Assembly: GCA_963921195.1 (NCBI GenBank) | Contig: OY992536.1 | Coordinates: 321,921,038-321,985,037, forward strand | DNA from: Pegoplata infirma | Taxonomy: Eukaryota; Arthropoda; Insecta; Diptera; Anthomyiidae | DNA: 64,000 nucleotides | Direction of reading: 5' to 3' | Shown here: piece by piece, positions 55,901 through 64,000 of the stretch | How positions within the stretch are numbered: position 1 is the first letter of the stretch | Layout: every line of letters begins with the position of its first letter | Notes under the pieces: model-generated | Seen by the model: the letters and a program-made list of their open reading frames with translations, nothing else | Database searches by the model: none | What the model was told of the DNA's origin: nothing | Translations under genes and position numbers: made by a program

Positions 55901-58900
55901 TTGTGGACCTGGAACGGTGGCGAGTTATGGAAGGACAGCTGAATGGTGGTTTGTAGGAGCGGAAGATAAACATGCAAAAATGTTGATATGTGTTGGAATG
56001 CTGTGCATTTAATTTCGTCTAATTTGGTGTTGGGGGTTGGTGCTTTATGGTCTGTCCGGTTTTGTTGGCACCGAGAGAAAGTCTAAAGACTATAGGGAGT
56101 AAAATGATAAGGGTGTGACCGATTCAGTGTATCTTTAGGCCCAATTTTTGGATTTGGGGTAGGGACGAGTAGATCTTGGGAATCATATGTGGCAATACCC
56201 AACGTAGAAGTAGTTGTGTCGATTATATGGCTTTTGGAGATAATTCAATGAAACATCTTAAGGTTGTAGTGTCATTTTACTCCCGTGTAAGTCATGCGCG
56301 TGTACGGTAATTTTATACAACACGTATGAAAGTTCCTCCTAATATTAATTGCAGTACGCGCATTGTCTTATTGTTAGTAGTGGTTTAAACTTGTGTTGCT
56401 CAAATAATTTATTTGGAAACATTTTTGTTTAAGAAATTTATTTAAAAACACTTTTTAGTTATTTTTTACTTGAAGAAAATGTTTACAAGTATTTTACTTG
56501 AACAAATTTGTGTTCAAGTATTTTATTTGAACACAAATTGTTGCAAGTAAAAATATACTTACTTACTTGAACTTTTCGTCAAGTAAATAAAAAATATTTA
56601 TACTTACTTGAAATTTTTTTTAAGTAAGTAAAAAATATTTGTACTTGAATTTTTCAAGTATAAGTACAAGAATACTTGAAAAAAATTAATATAAGTAAAT
56701 AAATACTTAAGTACTTTACAGGTTTGATATGAAGACATACCCCTACGATATCCATATGAATACGAAATAATCTTTATTAAATTTAAGTCGACACGTATTT
56801 TTGCTCTAGACCAGCGGTTACCAACCTTTTTGGCTCGCGTACTCCTAATTTTAAATTTTTTCAGCCGCGTACCCCCTAACGAGTTTTTTGTTTTCGTTAA
56901 AAAACTTCTCTTATAAATATTAGAGTTAATTTTGAAATTTTTGATTTGCGGGTATTATCATTTTTTTGATGGATTTAGAGGAGATCAAAATAATGGTGGT
57001 ATTTTTTGGGAAAATTTTCAATCCTTGGGATGGTTCAATGCATCTGAAAACGCGGATTTTGAGCTGATTTTTCTGCAGAGCAAAAACAGCTGAAAATATT
57101 GTAAATCTGATTTCACCAGTCGATTCTACACCAAAATTTTAAACAACGGACAATTTTTGAACTCTTAAAAAAAGTTCCAAAAACACATCACAGAGGGCGG
57201 AAATATAATGTTTTTGATTTTTTTAAATGTTTTTTTTTTTAATACAAGTGCAGATCAACAATTCCGTGACTTTTCCACTCTATCAGAAACCGTCTCAAAA
57301 ATGCCCAAAAACACGTTTCTTGAGAACTTTGACATACATTTTCTCAAAAACCTGACATCTTAGAAAAATTTGGGAACGATATTCTGAATCAGCATCGAAA
57401 GGTTAATCGAAAACAAGTGGTCAGATCTCAAAATATCGCAAAAAATGTTCTCCAAATTGCACAAAAATACGTTTTTTGTGAACTTTGCCCTCAACTTAAA
57501 AACCTAAAGTTGTGGAAAACGTTTAAAGCCAGATGCGGAACCAGCATTAAAAGGTTAATCTAAAACAAATGTCCAAATTACTAAAATTTTGCGTACCCCC
57601 GCGGACAGTTTCGCGTACCCCCTAGTGGTACGCGTACCATAGGTTGGTAACCGCTGCTCTAGACGATATTTCTGTTAGTTCGGGAGTTATCGAAATTTTC
57701 CCGAAGGTCCACATTGGTTCATAAGGAGACAACGAAATTTTTAAACACTGCTATGTCCGATAAGCCGAGACAACCCAACCTTAAAATCGTCTCTTTTATA
57801 ACTGTGGACGTTTGACAAAAGCACTTATTTTTTTGAAAAGTTTTTTTGGAGCTATTTTTAAGAGACTGAAATTGCAAGAACTACCCGATTTTCTCTATAT
57901 TTTATAAGAGATCTGATAAGCAGATATTTCAAATTGTGGAGATCTTTAAAAAAAATCATATTGAAAGTGTTTGTTGTAGCCGAAGAAGTCTATCTTAATA
58001 TTTTTTTGACAAAAGAACTTAAGTCGATTTAAATGCTTTTGTCAAAACTCCACAGATATATATTTTAAGTTTCAGGCAAATCGGTTCATAAGGGTTGAGA
58101 TACTTCTCTTTAAGTCGAATTTAACGTTTTTGTATAAATTGTGTAGAGCAATGGTTCTCAAACGGTGGGTCGCGACCCCCTAGGGGGTCGCGGAAGAGTT
58201 TCAGGGGGGTCGCGAACAAATTTGTTAAAACCCTAAATTTTGGTAAATTTAAAACACATTTTTTTTAAATGCTGTGTTTTAAAAATATACAAATACTTTT
58301 ATTAAAGAACTTTTTTTTTCATCACTTGAGGTCCCTCCGTAATCATTGTGCAATTGATAATTTCTCGGGATGCCCAACACTTATTTGTGAAGTGTTTTGA
58401 CTGAGTCTGGGTTCTGACAGTTCGTTTTCTATTGACTTTTCGATGCTGATTCCGAATCTGGGTTCCAAATTATTCTGTACGTTACGTTTTTGAGAAAATT
58501 AAAGACAAAGTTCACAAATACGTATTCTTGTGTAAACAGCTTTGTTTGAAAATTTTCGGATGCGTCCGGGATCTAACCACTTTTTACGATTTACTTTTTA
58601 ATGCTGATTCCAAATCTGGATCCTAATAACGGATCCAGATTTGTAATCGAATAAAATTTCAATAACTACCAAATATTGGTACACAATTTTGAAAAAAGAA
58701 CAATCATTACTCCAAATTGGACTTTAAATACTTTCTTGGTAAATATTTCTATTTTTCTGATCAGGTTTAACTGTTGTTTCTTTTATTTTCGGAAATAAAT
58801 ATCGATGAAGATAGTAAGTTTCGATATAAAATGCCGTAGTTCGGGACCTGGTTTCCAAATTTTTGAGAAAATTGAGGTCAAAGTTCACAAAAATTGTGTT

Positions 58901-61900
58901 TTATTTTTATTTTTCAGAAACTTTTTTACTTGAAATTTTTGGTATGCGTCTGGGATCTGACCACACGGTTTCGATTAATCTTTCAATGCTGCATCTGAAT
59001 TTGGTTTCCAAATTTTTCCATTACTTTAGGTTTTTGAAAAAAACTTTAATAACACAGTGCAACACCCAAAATCGGAATGGGATGAAACCAAAAGCAAATG
59101 AAAGTTGACATATTCCATAACAAAACCCTCTAGGCGTTTTTCTAGTTCAGAGCTAAATTTTTGTTTACACGCATTTGAAGTTAGTGATCTTTTATTATAA
59201 TTATCGGGGCGTTTATGAAACCAATGCGGATTGGTTTGACAACACTTTTTCACGGAAATCAGCTGTGTGTGTTTATGAATCCCATCCAATTCCAATCAAA
59301 GAAAAAATGAGAAAATTTCCGTTCGAAAACGAAAATGTGCGTTCATGAATTCCATTCAGTTGGTTTGACAGTTGGAAAATTTTCGTCAACGTTTGGCTTC
59401 GGGGATTTGTAACAAAAGTTGAAAATAATTAATTTAAAAAAAATTAAAAACAAAAGTTAAATGAAAAAATGTGAGTAAGATGTTTTTTTTTTTCGACTTT
59501 TTAAAAAAATATTTTTCATCTTTTTTTTATATGGGGAAGGTACAAAATTAATGAGCTAAATGCAGTTAGTTCTTTATGAGTTCGTGGAAATAAATCCCGA
59601 TATATCGAAGGGATTTGTGTAAAAACAAAAGTAATTCACATTAAAAAATGTGAAAATAAAATTTCCAAATTTTTTTTTGTCCTAGATTTAATTTCAGAAA
59701 AAGTAAAACGAATGCTCTTTTTTCTATAATTTTAAAATTTTAGTTATTCGATTTAACTTTGAGTGAAAACGTAAACAACGAACACATAATTGGATTTCAT
59801 GTGATTAGGAAAATATGAATTGAAAAGTTATGAAAGGCAAAACAGAGGCCTTTGTAAAGTGTGTATGATCTTGCTTTTTTAAGAACTTTTTCAAAGGCAG
59901 AAAGCCTTTAATAAAATTCTTGAAAAAAAGTATCATACACACTTTAGCTTATTAACGAAAAAAAAATCTTTAGTCGGACAAGTATTTCGATGCCGAAATT
60001 GGGCGCAAAAAATAAAAAGAGTCCAAATAGGCAAAAAGTTACCGATGTTTAAAAAAAAATCATAAAAAAGGAACAAATAAGCTAAAACTTTATACAAAAT
60101 ATGACCCAAAAATATGCATTTATAGCCTTTTTTTAAAAGCAAATTATTTGATGTGCAAAGACATTTATCCTGAGCCAATTAAATATGTAAAGCAACTGGT
60201 AATTTTCCATACAAAATGCCAGATCCTAAGTATATATTAGACTTAAGGAAAACAAAAGATGGATTTGTATAAAATCCCTTCCTTAATGGATCAATAATCA
60301 AAAAAATGTAATTCAAAACAAATGCTTGACAGTTTATTTGTTAACAAATAATTTTTTTTTACAAACTCCATTATTATAACAACTTTGACTTTCTAAGTGT
60401 TTCTTCACAATACAGCAGCAGACAGCAAAATTTTTACATGTATTTTGTTGTTGGCGCAAAAATTTTGCTGTCTGCTGCTTGCTGCTGTATTGTGAAGAAA
60501 CACTAACAGAGTTACTATAAAATACTTGTAAATATTAACGTTGAAACACTAACAGAGTTACTATAAAATACTTGTAAATATTTGTGTCTCCGCTAAGTTC
60601 GAACGCAATAGATATTTTTTTTCGAACAAAGCAATTCGTCACGGTTTCATGAACGCTTCGAAAATTGGAAACGGATTTGAATTTCGTTTCCAATCCAATT
60701 TCGTTGTGGATTCATGAACGGCCTGTATAATAATAAATGCTTGAAAACTGTATTAGTGGCGTATGATTAATATTGTAATTGCCTTTAAATAACAATCATA
60801 CGCAACGGTGTCCTGTGTTTTATTTTAATAATTGTCTTTAAATAACAATCATACGCAACGGTGTACAGTGGTTTATTTCAATAATTTGGTTATTCAGTAA
60901 ATAGGTACTGGACCGATTGCAGCAAAATTCATACCAGTTATAGCTAAAGTAATTTTGAGCCTAAGTTGGGAAGCTGGACCCTACATGTCCAATAAGGGCA
61001 CCACCAGGGGCCCTTAAAGTAGGACATATTTAGTACACCAAAACTTTAAATGCTTTAAAATCACCAATTTTAAATGCGTGTAAAAAGAAATCTAGCTCTG
61101 ACCTAAAAAAGGCCTTGAGGGGTTTGTTATGGAAAACGTCAGCTTTCATTTGCTTTTGGTTTCATCCCATTCCGATTCCGAAAGTTCGATTTTGTATCAC
61201 TGTGTAATTTATTTTTTTTTTGTTGGGGGTCGCGAAAAATTTGAAATTTTAAAAAGGGGTCACAACAAAAAAGTTAGTGAGAAGATCTGGTGTAGTCTTA
61301 AGATTCGTTGAGGTTTAAATTAAACACTTGCTAAGGTTTCCTTTTAACATGATTCGAGATATTAACGTTGAAATTGTTAATTTTCTCAAATCACCTAAAT
61401 AAGTATATATTCTAAAATAATTTTTTTATAATTTCAGACAATTGAGAAATTACCGGATAAAGTTATATTGCAAATCTTTTCCTATTTGTCACATCGTGAA
61501 ATATGTCGATTGGCCAGAGTATGTCGTCGTTGGCGTCAAATAGCTTACGATACACGTCTCTGGAAAAATGTTTCTCTAAGACCTGAAGTATCCGGTCTAC
61601 ATGTGGGTTCATTAGAATCACTACTTGCCTTAATCGCGGTACGTTTTGGACCAACACTACGTTACATTGAACTACCAATTGAATTGATTACCCATACTGT
61701 GCTACATGAATTGTCCGCTAAATGTCCTAACTTAACTCATATGTTATTAGATTTTTCAACTGGTAAGTTTTTTGAAGTATCAATTAAAAAATTTTATTGT
61801 AATTTACCTTTTTTTGTATCTTTTAGCTATGCAGCTTCATGATTTCAGTGAAATGCAGGCTTTTCCAACCAAATTGCGCTACATGTGTATTTGCTTATCC

Positions 61901-63464
61901 GAAGTCATCTTTATGGAAGGTTTTATGCGTAAAATTTATAATTTCATCAACGGTTTGGAAGTCATCCATTTGATTGGAACCTACGAGAAGTGTGAAGAAG
62001 AGGAGGAAGAAATTTATGAAGTTATCAATGTTCATAAATTAAAATCGGCCACACCAAATTTACGTGTCATCAATTTGTATGGCATCAATTTTATTGATGA
62101 CTCCCATATCGATGCTTTCAGTTCTAATTGTATACAATTGGAATGTCTGGCCGTTAATTTTTGTAATAAAGTTACTGGCTCCACATTGAAAACATTGATA
62201 CAGCGTTCGAAACGTTTGACCTGTTTGTTGATGAATGGCACCAGTTTAAAGTCGGAATTTGTAATGCAAGCCGATTGGGATAAATGTGCCTTGCAGGAGT
62301 TGGATATAACGGCTACCGATTTATCTACAGAATGTTTGGTTGATATGCTAACACGCATGCCAAATTTGAAATTTCTATCAGCTGGTCAAATTAATGGTTT
62401 CAATGATACCGTTTTAAAGCAATGGATGGAATCGGGCATGACTAGGTGAATATTGGAAATGTCTAGCAATGCAAACAAATAAAAGCTTTCTAACATTCTA
62501 ATAACTTGGTAACCTTATGTCTCTCTGCTGCCAAAACTTTCTACATGATCTATAAATATTAACCCGCTAACCGATTACTACTTTTCAAATTACTCAAAGC
62601 TAAAAACTGTATTCGCTAAACTAACCAAGGCAATTTAAAATGCAATAACGATTTTTTTTAGTGTGAACAACGATTTTACGACTTGAATAAGAATTGGTGT
62701 TTCCGATAAGTTATTTAAAAAAAAAAAAAACACTTTCGAATCTTTCAAATATTATATGCAGAAACATATTTAAACTCAATATGATCATATTATGATTGTT
62801 TATAATCATTTTATGATTGCTTTAATCATCTTTATATATCCAGTGCCTAAACTTCTACTGGAACGCTGATTTTTGAAAAGCAGATTCATATTTAGTATAA
62901 TTTCAAAGTTCGGAAAAGCCTGTTGTCGTTTTTTTTATTACTACTATTTTCAATCGTATTAAGAATGCTCATTACAGTTGTGGAATTAATTTAATAATTT
63001 GTTTTTGGAATTTATATTTTGTAGATCCTTAATTTCTTTAGATTTGGATTCATCCGACAATATTACCGATGATGCCTTAACAAAGTTTTTAAATCGTCAT
63101 GGCCAACAATTAGCTGCTTGTTGCCTTTCAGGTATGCCTCATATTACCGATCAATTGTGGATGGGTATTTTACCGGTTTTAACAAATGCCAAGTAAGTCC
63201 TATGAGGGGTTTTAGATAGTAAGTTTTTTGATAAACTGTTTGCTAATGCTTTGAAGGCATACGGGGTTGAATCAGGAAAGAGAACCGTCTAAAATTTGTC
63301 TATGTAAATTATATTAAAGTTACATTTTGTTTAATTCCAAATTTCTATTTGATTAGAATTATTGTCATGGGAACTTCTGAAAAGTTAGGTGTAAATATTC
63401 ATGTTGATCAATTGATGGATACAATTGCTTCTAGCTGCGGAAATTTGGAACGTTTGGAATTGAG
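43816..63464 (+). CDS. F-box/leucine-rich-repeat protein, 3'-partial, two alternative first exons
   Basis: Form A joins 43816-43902 and form B joins 44332-44427 to the common exons 61438-61762, 61827-62445, 63025-63192 and 63357-63464; the gene continues past the right edge. Both first exons end in phase 0 and join the common exon, giving about 435 and 438 visible residues. The common part opens with an F-box (LPDKVILQIFSYLSH, VCRRWRQIAYDTRLW), which binds SKP1. It continues with LRR-type segments (LECLAVNFCNKVTGSTL, LISLDLDSSDNITDDAL) that would bind substrate. It is therefore a probable substrate receptor of an SCF (SKP1-CUL1-F-box) ubiquitin ligase. I cannot name the orthologue. The first intron (about 17 kb) contains the nested palindrome and the LINE. 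Confidence 0.85.
44112..44145 (+). promoter_or_regulatory. Candidate TATA box and initiator for first exon B
   Basis: TATATATAG at about 44112 is followed about 22-25 bp later by CTCACAGTTAGT, loosely like an insect initiator. It lies 190-220 bp before the exon-B ATG. TATA-like words are common in AT-rich DNA, so this is tentative. Confidence 0.3.
44332..44427 (+). CDS. F-box/LRR alternative first exon B
   Basis: The ATG at 44332 (aaataATGga) opens 32 codons, MDLSTDIWGQLAVEAS to SPFADT, then donor GTATGT at 44428 in phase 0. No acceptor in a suitable place suggests that A splices into B, so separate promoters are likely. A TATA-like box lies 220 bp upstream. Confidence 0.65.
44428..45565. 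other. F-box intron 1, segment before the foldback
   Basis: AT-rich. At 45061-45118 an inverted hairpin-type end is present (AACAAGTAGAAAAGTTAAAT, TTCGACTCAGCCGAAT, then ATACCCTCCAC), on the minus strand. A TAATAA microsatellite lies at 45540-45565 directly next to the foldback tip. Confidence 0.45.
45566..46548 (+). repeat. Left outer arm of the nested palindrome
   Basis: Runs from ACACTGTGCTACACC to the motif GGCATTCCACACCAAATG. It pairs with 53357-54351. Small differences such as tgtgaggc against gtatgagg show the arms have begun to diverge. Confidence 0.8.
46625..46638 (+). repeat. LINE target-site duplication, left copy
   Basis: ATGCATGTTTTTTT, repeated exactly at 51704-51717. The T run makes the precise edge uncertain by a few bases. 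Confidence 0.85.
46790..48418 (+). CDS. LINE ORF1, gag-like nucleic-acid-binding protein (542 aa)
   Basis: The first ATG of the frame is 46790 (MDNPPLNLEDSF); the frame is open further upstream but only from non-ATG codons. The N-terminal 200 residues are Asn/Asp-rich. The middle part (LYLADVATHAEIMQLL, QSSLVLRGLYYQTEL) resembles the region found before zinc knuckles in arthropod LINE gag proteins. Three knuckles follow: CWRCQHWGHFSKNC, CVKCKESHKPKEC and CVNCEQNGHPANYRGC. The likely role is RNA binding and particle formation during retrotransposition. It ends TAA at 48416, overlapping ORF2. Confidence 0.88.
   Translation: MDNPPLNLEDSFYVDALPPDKNDDCNQYDPLEISNIDDQLANCNDDTNQYNPLEVSNNDPQQANDSFLNNGVIENHVKTGAIPKQRIHIIENVEITHQDNCKSLFPKKDNTITYEDPISISNNDDFLLVQRKRKRLNDVKIDLSNLNSKNTLHNKPLVYDNNSSTQNRFALLGELNNESDGASGGSNKHCMFNRNIPKPQKKSPRMCPPIFLFNADIKSLVNQLKEKKVVFKIVNKTQGKSKLYLADVATHAEIMQLLREGKIESYSYTPKQLKQSSLVLRGLYYQTELEIIKKELDAILPNTFHSVSKFRTPSSIKNNFDTGLFLITLLPGIRASEVISIKSILNQIISWEKPKIYGREIQCWRCQHWGHFSKNCNREFACVKCKESHKPKECKIKKYDKNVSPFCVNCEQNGHPANYRGCPFYKRYIDTKRKLVQESRERKNTVSLNVSNALNKTNFVSQSQTFSNLFKNTASTVTEAVGKKPPLIEEFLKVAKLLCDPGIVALDNKIEMFMNNYNTMSKSQAKDECLILLNEVQLQYGP
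48390..51302 (+). CDS. LINE ORF2, endonuclease-reverse transcriptase (970 aa, or 964 from the second ATG)
   Basis: Two candidate starts lie inside the end of ORF1: 48390 and 48408; the second has G at +4. The apurinic-type endonuclease covers about residues 10-230, with FNVRSL, FIQETHL, GGDLNSKN and SDHFPLKMN. The reverse transcriptase covers about 500-770, with RPISLLSNLGKLFEKI, FGFKKNHSTVHALL, SLDIEKAFDKV, GVPQGSILAP, the catalytic YADD in LLYADDSLLYA, and LKYLGVQFN. A Cys-containing tail ends PGTHRG. All visible catalytic positions are intact and the frame has no stop. It nicks target DNA and primes reverse transcription there. Confidence 0.93.
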   Translation: MKFSCNMARKNLNILTFNVRSLKDQSRRIDLLDILRINHIDIAFIQETHLRQNQKVFLENYCFLRDNSDLGVGIALKSSLKFTRIIIDGLLFPNIFIEISILINGLRKKFLFGSLYFPCNSSVSTIFDGLTTIRNYSVNYDGIVLGGDLNSKNVIWGDNINNCNGTILADWLNEYSLDFQRFSDTMPSYPNGNSFLDHFLINTNLIDNINPNYQVYTLPSFSDHFPLKMNLNFLDIEFILKTPHTFISFKNTNWESFRNDLGLKIVENFPPSDKNLQNYEIDNFITDFSSKINEISNLHSTNVECKNRKFQISENIRNLFKLKYQWQKELKYIFNRTLNRQSQNYILLSKQIQLLKIIIREQVQIEQSNIFHERIKKIKPGPRAFKEIYGLLGKKKRSSCTDISVNGVKINELEDKLGCLKNHFGAVYSGSIPTRDTSDITNNIQGFLRSIPNYLFTFDKNFPSTNLQGNQKLTTSNSVAAISKSLNSKKSFGLDNISNFIIKKLPVEAYEFLTVIFNNCLNNSYFPDVWKVAKICPIRKKPGISDIGNIRPISLLSNLGKLFEKIIREKLDDNIDGKYVPDFQFGFKKNHSTVHALLKFHNDVVCNLRDKKCTVVVSLDIEKAFDKVYQDGILYKMMNIGFDPCFVKLFQSFFTNRKFYVELDNNCSPLGEVKCGVPQGSILAPHLYNIFIYDFPHERPGSVGLLYADDSLLYAHHESPIDALHIVSRHLSDVYEYYCQWGIKINTSKSEAICIRNASGKCKYFVVPESKNLKLFLNGSEIPFVDRLKYLGVQFNKLMKFNENARMFLRKSYRIKASFGRLLHNKYFSEKTKLLIYKTCIRPVLLYGFPIWFSISPSVMMKFEIIERKILRLCVNKNFENSTKRYSNKVIYDSANVTPLAIYAFELMKKFIEKLTSHENILMRNVLSEQRNLNWDNSSYLSPIGLVDTLDESLMIPSFYVTTTPGTHRG
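51704..51717 (+). repeat. LINE target-site duplication, right copy
   Basis: ATGCATGTTTTTTT, matching 46625-46638, directly after the TATCAA-rich tail. Confidence 0.85.
52355..53316. repeat. Inner palindromes of the foldback (second and third tiers)
   Basis: The middle tier pairs 52355-52538 with 53130-53316 (GGGCCTTGTAGGCGTGGTC against GACCACGCCTACAAGGCCC). The inner tier, about 52940-53120, is built of ACGCACG/CGTGAGCGTGAG-type words and folds on itself. All three tiers share the GGCATTCCACACCAAATG-type edge or CACG-rich words. Confidence 0.75.
53357..54351 (-). repeat. Right outer arm of the nested palindrome
   Basis: Reverse complement of 45566-46548, ending GTAGCACAGTGT at 54340-54351. 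The short open frame from 53286 is contained in repeat sequence and is not a gene. Confidence 0.8.
54355..54568 (-). mobile_element. tRNA-derived SINE-like module
   Basis: On the minus strand a tRNA-like head lies at about 54552-54482. It has an A-box-like TAGTTGGTAGCGTG and a perfect B box GGTTCGATTCC (complement at 54493-54503), with a T-arm stem GTGGG/CCCAC. The acceptor and anticodon stems do not pair well, so it is not a functional tRNA gene. An unrelated body (54412-54480) and A/T-rich tail follow, as in SINEs. A C tract of about 20 bases lies at 54551-54569. It begins just past the foldback tip. Confidence 0.55.
54713..55235. repeat. Bidirectional 21-22-bp minisatellite, copy 2
   Basis: Units TGTATTTTAAAATTGTCCAAA at 54713-54960, then inverse units ATACATTTGGAAAATTTTAAA at 54965-55235. 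Same unit and same head-to-head design as 32094-32750. Confidence 0.75.
55529..56726. mobile_element. hAT-like element with 8-bp duplication ATATGAAG
   Basis: Exact inverted ends CAAACCTGTAAA and TTTACAGGTTTG; ATATGAAG at 55521-55528 and 56727-56734. The subterminal regions are long arrays of CAAGTA/TACTTG words (55550-55740, 56460-56720). The middle (55850-56400) is less AT-rich without a recognisable transposase. Confidence 0.8.
56812..57656. mobile_element. hAT MITE with exact 8-bp duplication CTCTAGAC
   Basis: Ends CAGCGGTTACCAACCT and AGGTTGGTAACCGCTG; CTCTAGAC at 56804-56811 and 57657-57664. The empty site is 19306-19313. TACCCC/GGTACGCG words near both ends pair. 845 bp, non-coding. 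Confidence 0.88.
60396..60503. repeat. Strong 108-bp palindrome
   Basis: AGTGTTTCTTCACAATACAG at the left and CTGTATTGTGAAGAAACACT at the right, continuing through CAGCAGACAGCAAAATTTTT. A few mismatches and a small loop. Confidence 0.75.
60497..60582 (+). repeat. Two 46-bp-spaced tandem copies
   Basis: GAAACACTAACAGAGTTACT followed by ATAAAATACTTGTAAATATT at 60497-60536 and again at 60543-60582. It overlaps the palindrome edge. Confidence 0.75.
60783..60888 (+). repeat. 53-bp tandem duplication
   Basis: CTTTAAATAACAATCATACG followed by CAACGGTGT at 60783 and 60836; the rest of the unit is similar (ttttattttaataatt against gtttatttcaataatt). Confidence 0.7.
61438..61762 (+). CDS. F-box exon (common exon 1)
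   Basis: Acceptor ataatttcag ends at 61437; donor gtaagt starts at 61763, phase 1. It encodes TIEKLPDKVILQIF to LLDFST and holds the whole F-box plus the first LRR-like segments (LRYIELPIELI). It starts 148 bp after the end of a large hAT-like element. Confidence 0.92.
61827..62445 (+). CDS. F-box/LRR exon (common exon 2)
   Basis: Acceptor ttttag ends at 61826; donor gtgaat starts at 62446, phase 2. It encodes 206 residues, AMQLHDFSEMQAF to MESGMTR. An acidic run (CEEEEEE) precedes clear LRR repeats: LRVINLYGINFI, LECLAVNFC, LQELDITATDL, LKFLSAGQI. Confidence 0.92.
63025..63192 (+). CDS. F-box/LRR exon (common exon 3)
   Basis: Acceptor attttgtag ends at 63024; donor gtaagt starts at 63193, phase 2. 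It encodes SLISLDLDSSDNITDD to PVLTNA. It continues the LRR array in frame with both neighbours. Confidence 0.9.
63357..63464 (+). CDS. F-box/LRR exon (common exon 4)
   Basis: Acceptor tttgattag ends at 63356; donor gtaagt starts at 63465, phase 2. It encodes KIIVMGTSEKLGVNIH to LERLELR. No convincing continuation is seen before 64000, so the 3' end lies outside the window. Confidence 0.88.
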
Positions 63465-64000
63465 GTAAGTTTAAAAAATAGACGTAGCAAAATCGTAAAT
63501 TAATAAAATAAGAGAGGGTCCAAAAAATGGGTTCTAGCCTATAAAAGAACCGGTGGAAGCTATATTCGGTAAGATCTTTAATTACACTGTTCAACAAAAT
63601 TAAGGTGATCGAGTGTATTTGAATGAAACCAACACTTTCATTGTTTGTTTTGGTACAGTTTTTTTTATGGCCTACTGTATTTTTTTTTACTTTGAGCCAA
63701 CACCCAGGGGATGCCCCTTACTAATGCATTGTGTGGGTATTAGGAAAATAGGCTATAGGGAGAAGGATAGAGAGAGTAGTGTCTGTGGAAATTTAACATA
63801 AATTTTTTCAAATTGTAGCTGCAAGGAGTTTATTCCACATTCTGCTAATTCGACTTAGAAAGGAACTTTCTCTGTAATGCGTTGTGCGATTCATTGGTCA
63901 ACAACAAACGGATGTGATCCGCTGGAAAGACAGGCATGCTTACTCGTCTAAGGGATGATTTCCCCTATCTGAACACTTACCGTGTTAATAACGGTAGAAC
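63465..64000. other. Intron or flank at the right edge
   Basis: ACACTGTTCAACAAAATTAAGGTGA at about 63583 resembles 4817-4840 (ACACTGTTCAACAAATTTGAAGTGA), so it is a dispersed repeat fragment. 63880-64000 is less AT-rich but has no clear exon joining the phase-2 donor. Confidence 0.4.

Larger units (their letters stand above)
55287..58112. mobile_element. Foldback host of the GAAGTATCTGAACCC family with two hAT-like insertions
   Basis: Left GGGAAGTATCTGAACCCTTA and right AAGGGTTGAGATACTTCTC are inverse, with AAACTTAAAATATATATT and its complement inside. Its sequence is continuous with the empty-site copy at 19.0-19.45 kb once 55529-56726 and 56812-57656 are removed. Confidence 0.7.
58149..61289. 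mobile_element. Large hAT-like element (CAATGGTTCTCAAACGGTGG end)
   Basis: The left end is CAATGGTTCTCAAACGGTGGGTCGCGACC; the right part is GGGTCGCGAAAAATTTG through AGTTAGTGAGAAGATCTG. Flanks GTGTAGAG (58141-58148) and GTGTAGTC (61290-61297) agree in 6 of 8. About 59040-59180 is inverse to 61050-61205 (ATCGGAATGGGATGAAACC). No transposase frame is left. It ends 148 bp before the F-box exon. Confidence 0.65.

Overview
The window is AT-rich eukaryotic nuclear DNA, most likely from a calyptrate fly (blow fly or house fly type). The reasons are short GT-AG introns beside very long repeat-filled ones, insect-type gene content, and a high load of small DNA transposons plus a Jockey-like LINE. The species cannot be fixed from the sequence alone. 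There is no bacterial operon structure and no CRISPR array.

Three protein-coding genes were reconstructed, all on the + strand, and all splice phases close. (1) 3733-15902: the 3' part of a very-long-chain fatty acid elongase (ELOVL family); four coding exons are visible and the 5' exons lie left of the window. (2) 21554-30061: a complete eight-exon gene for a 999-residue armadillo-repeat/BTB protein, an ARMC5 orthologue candidate and probable CUL3 substrate adaptor. (3) 43816-63464 and beyond the right edge: an F-box/LRR protein, a probable SCF ubiquitin-ligase receptor. It has two alternative, phase-compatible first exons 0.5 kb apart, followed by a first intron of about 17 kb. Two of the three genes thus belong to cullin-RING ubiquitin ligases, which may be coincidence.

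Most of the rest is transposon DNA in nested layers. 1-15 kb is the long elongase intron, holding a large foldback host repeat with several elements inside it. 16-21.5 kb is an intergenic region with many small palindromic MITEs. Introns of the ARM/BTB gene carry two large hAT-like foldbacks (22869-24414 and 24515-25797) and two copies of an ACACCGTCCGACA-ended family. 30-43.8 kb is intergenic: foldbacks, a bidirectional minisatellite, a MULE-like element with a 9-bp target duplication, and TA-flanked MITEs. The F-box intron holds a three-tier nested palindrome (45566-54351) whose outer arms are about 1 kb each. Inside it sits an apparently intact LINE (46639-51703) with overlapping ORF1 and ORF2 and a 14-bp target-site duplication. 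The intron then continues with a tRNA-derived SINE-like module, a second bidirectional minisatellite and three more hAT-like elements.

The most useful general observation is that many elements can be bounded to the base by target-site duplications. A related uninserted copy at 19.0-19.45 kb serves as an empty site for two hAT-like insertions at 55.5-57.7 kb, so an insertion order can be read. No new protein-coding system was found. The strongest unusual structures are the nested palindrome with the LINE in its loop, and the set of unrelated-looking hAT-type foldbacks with 8-bp duplications.
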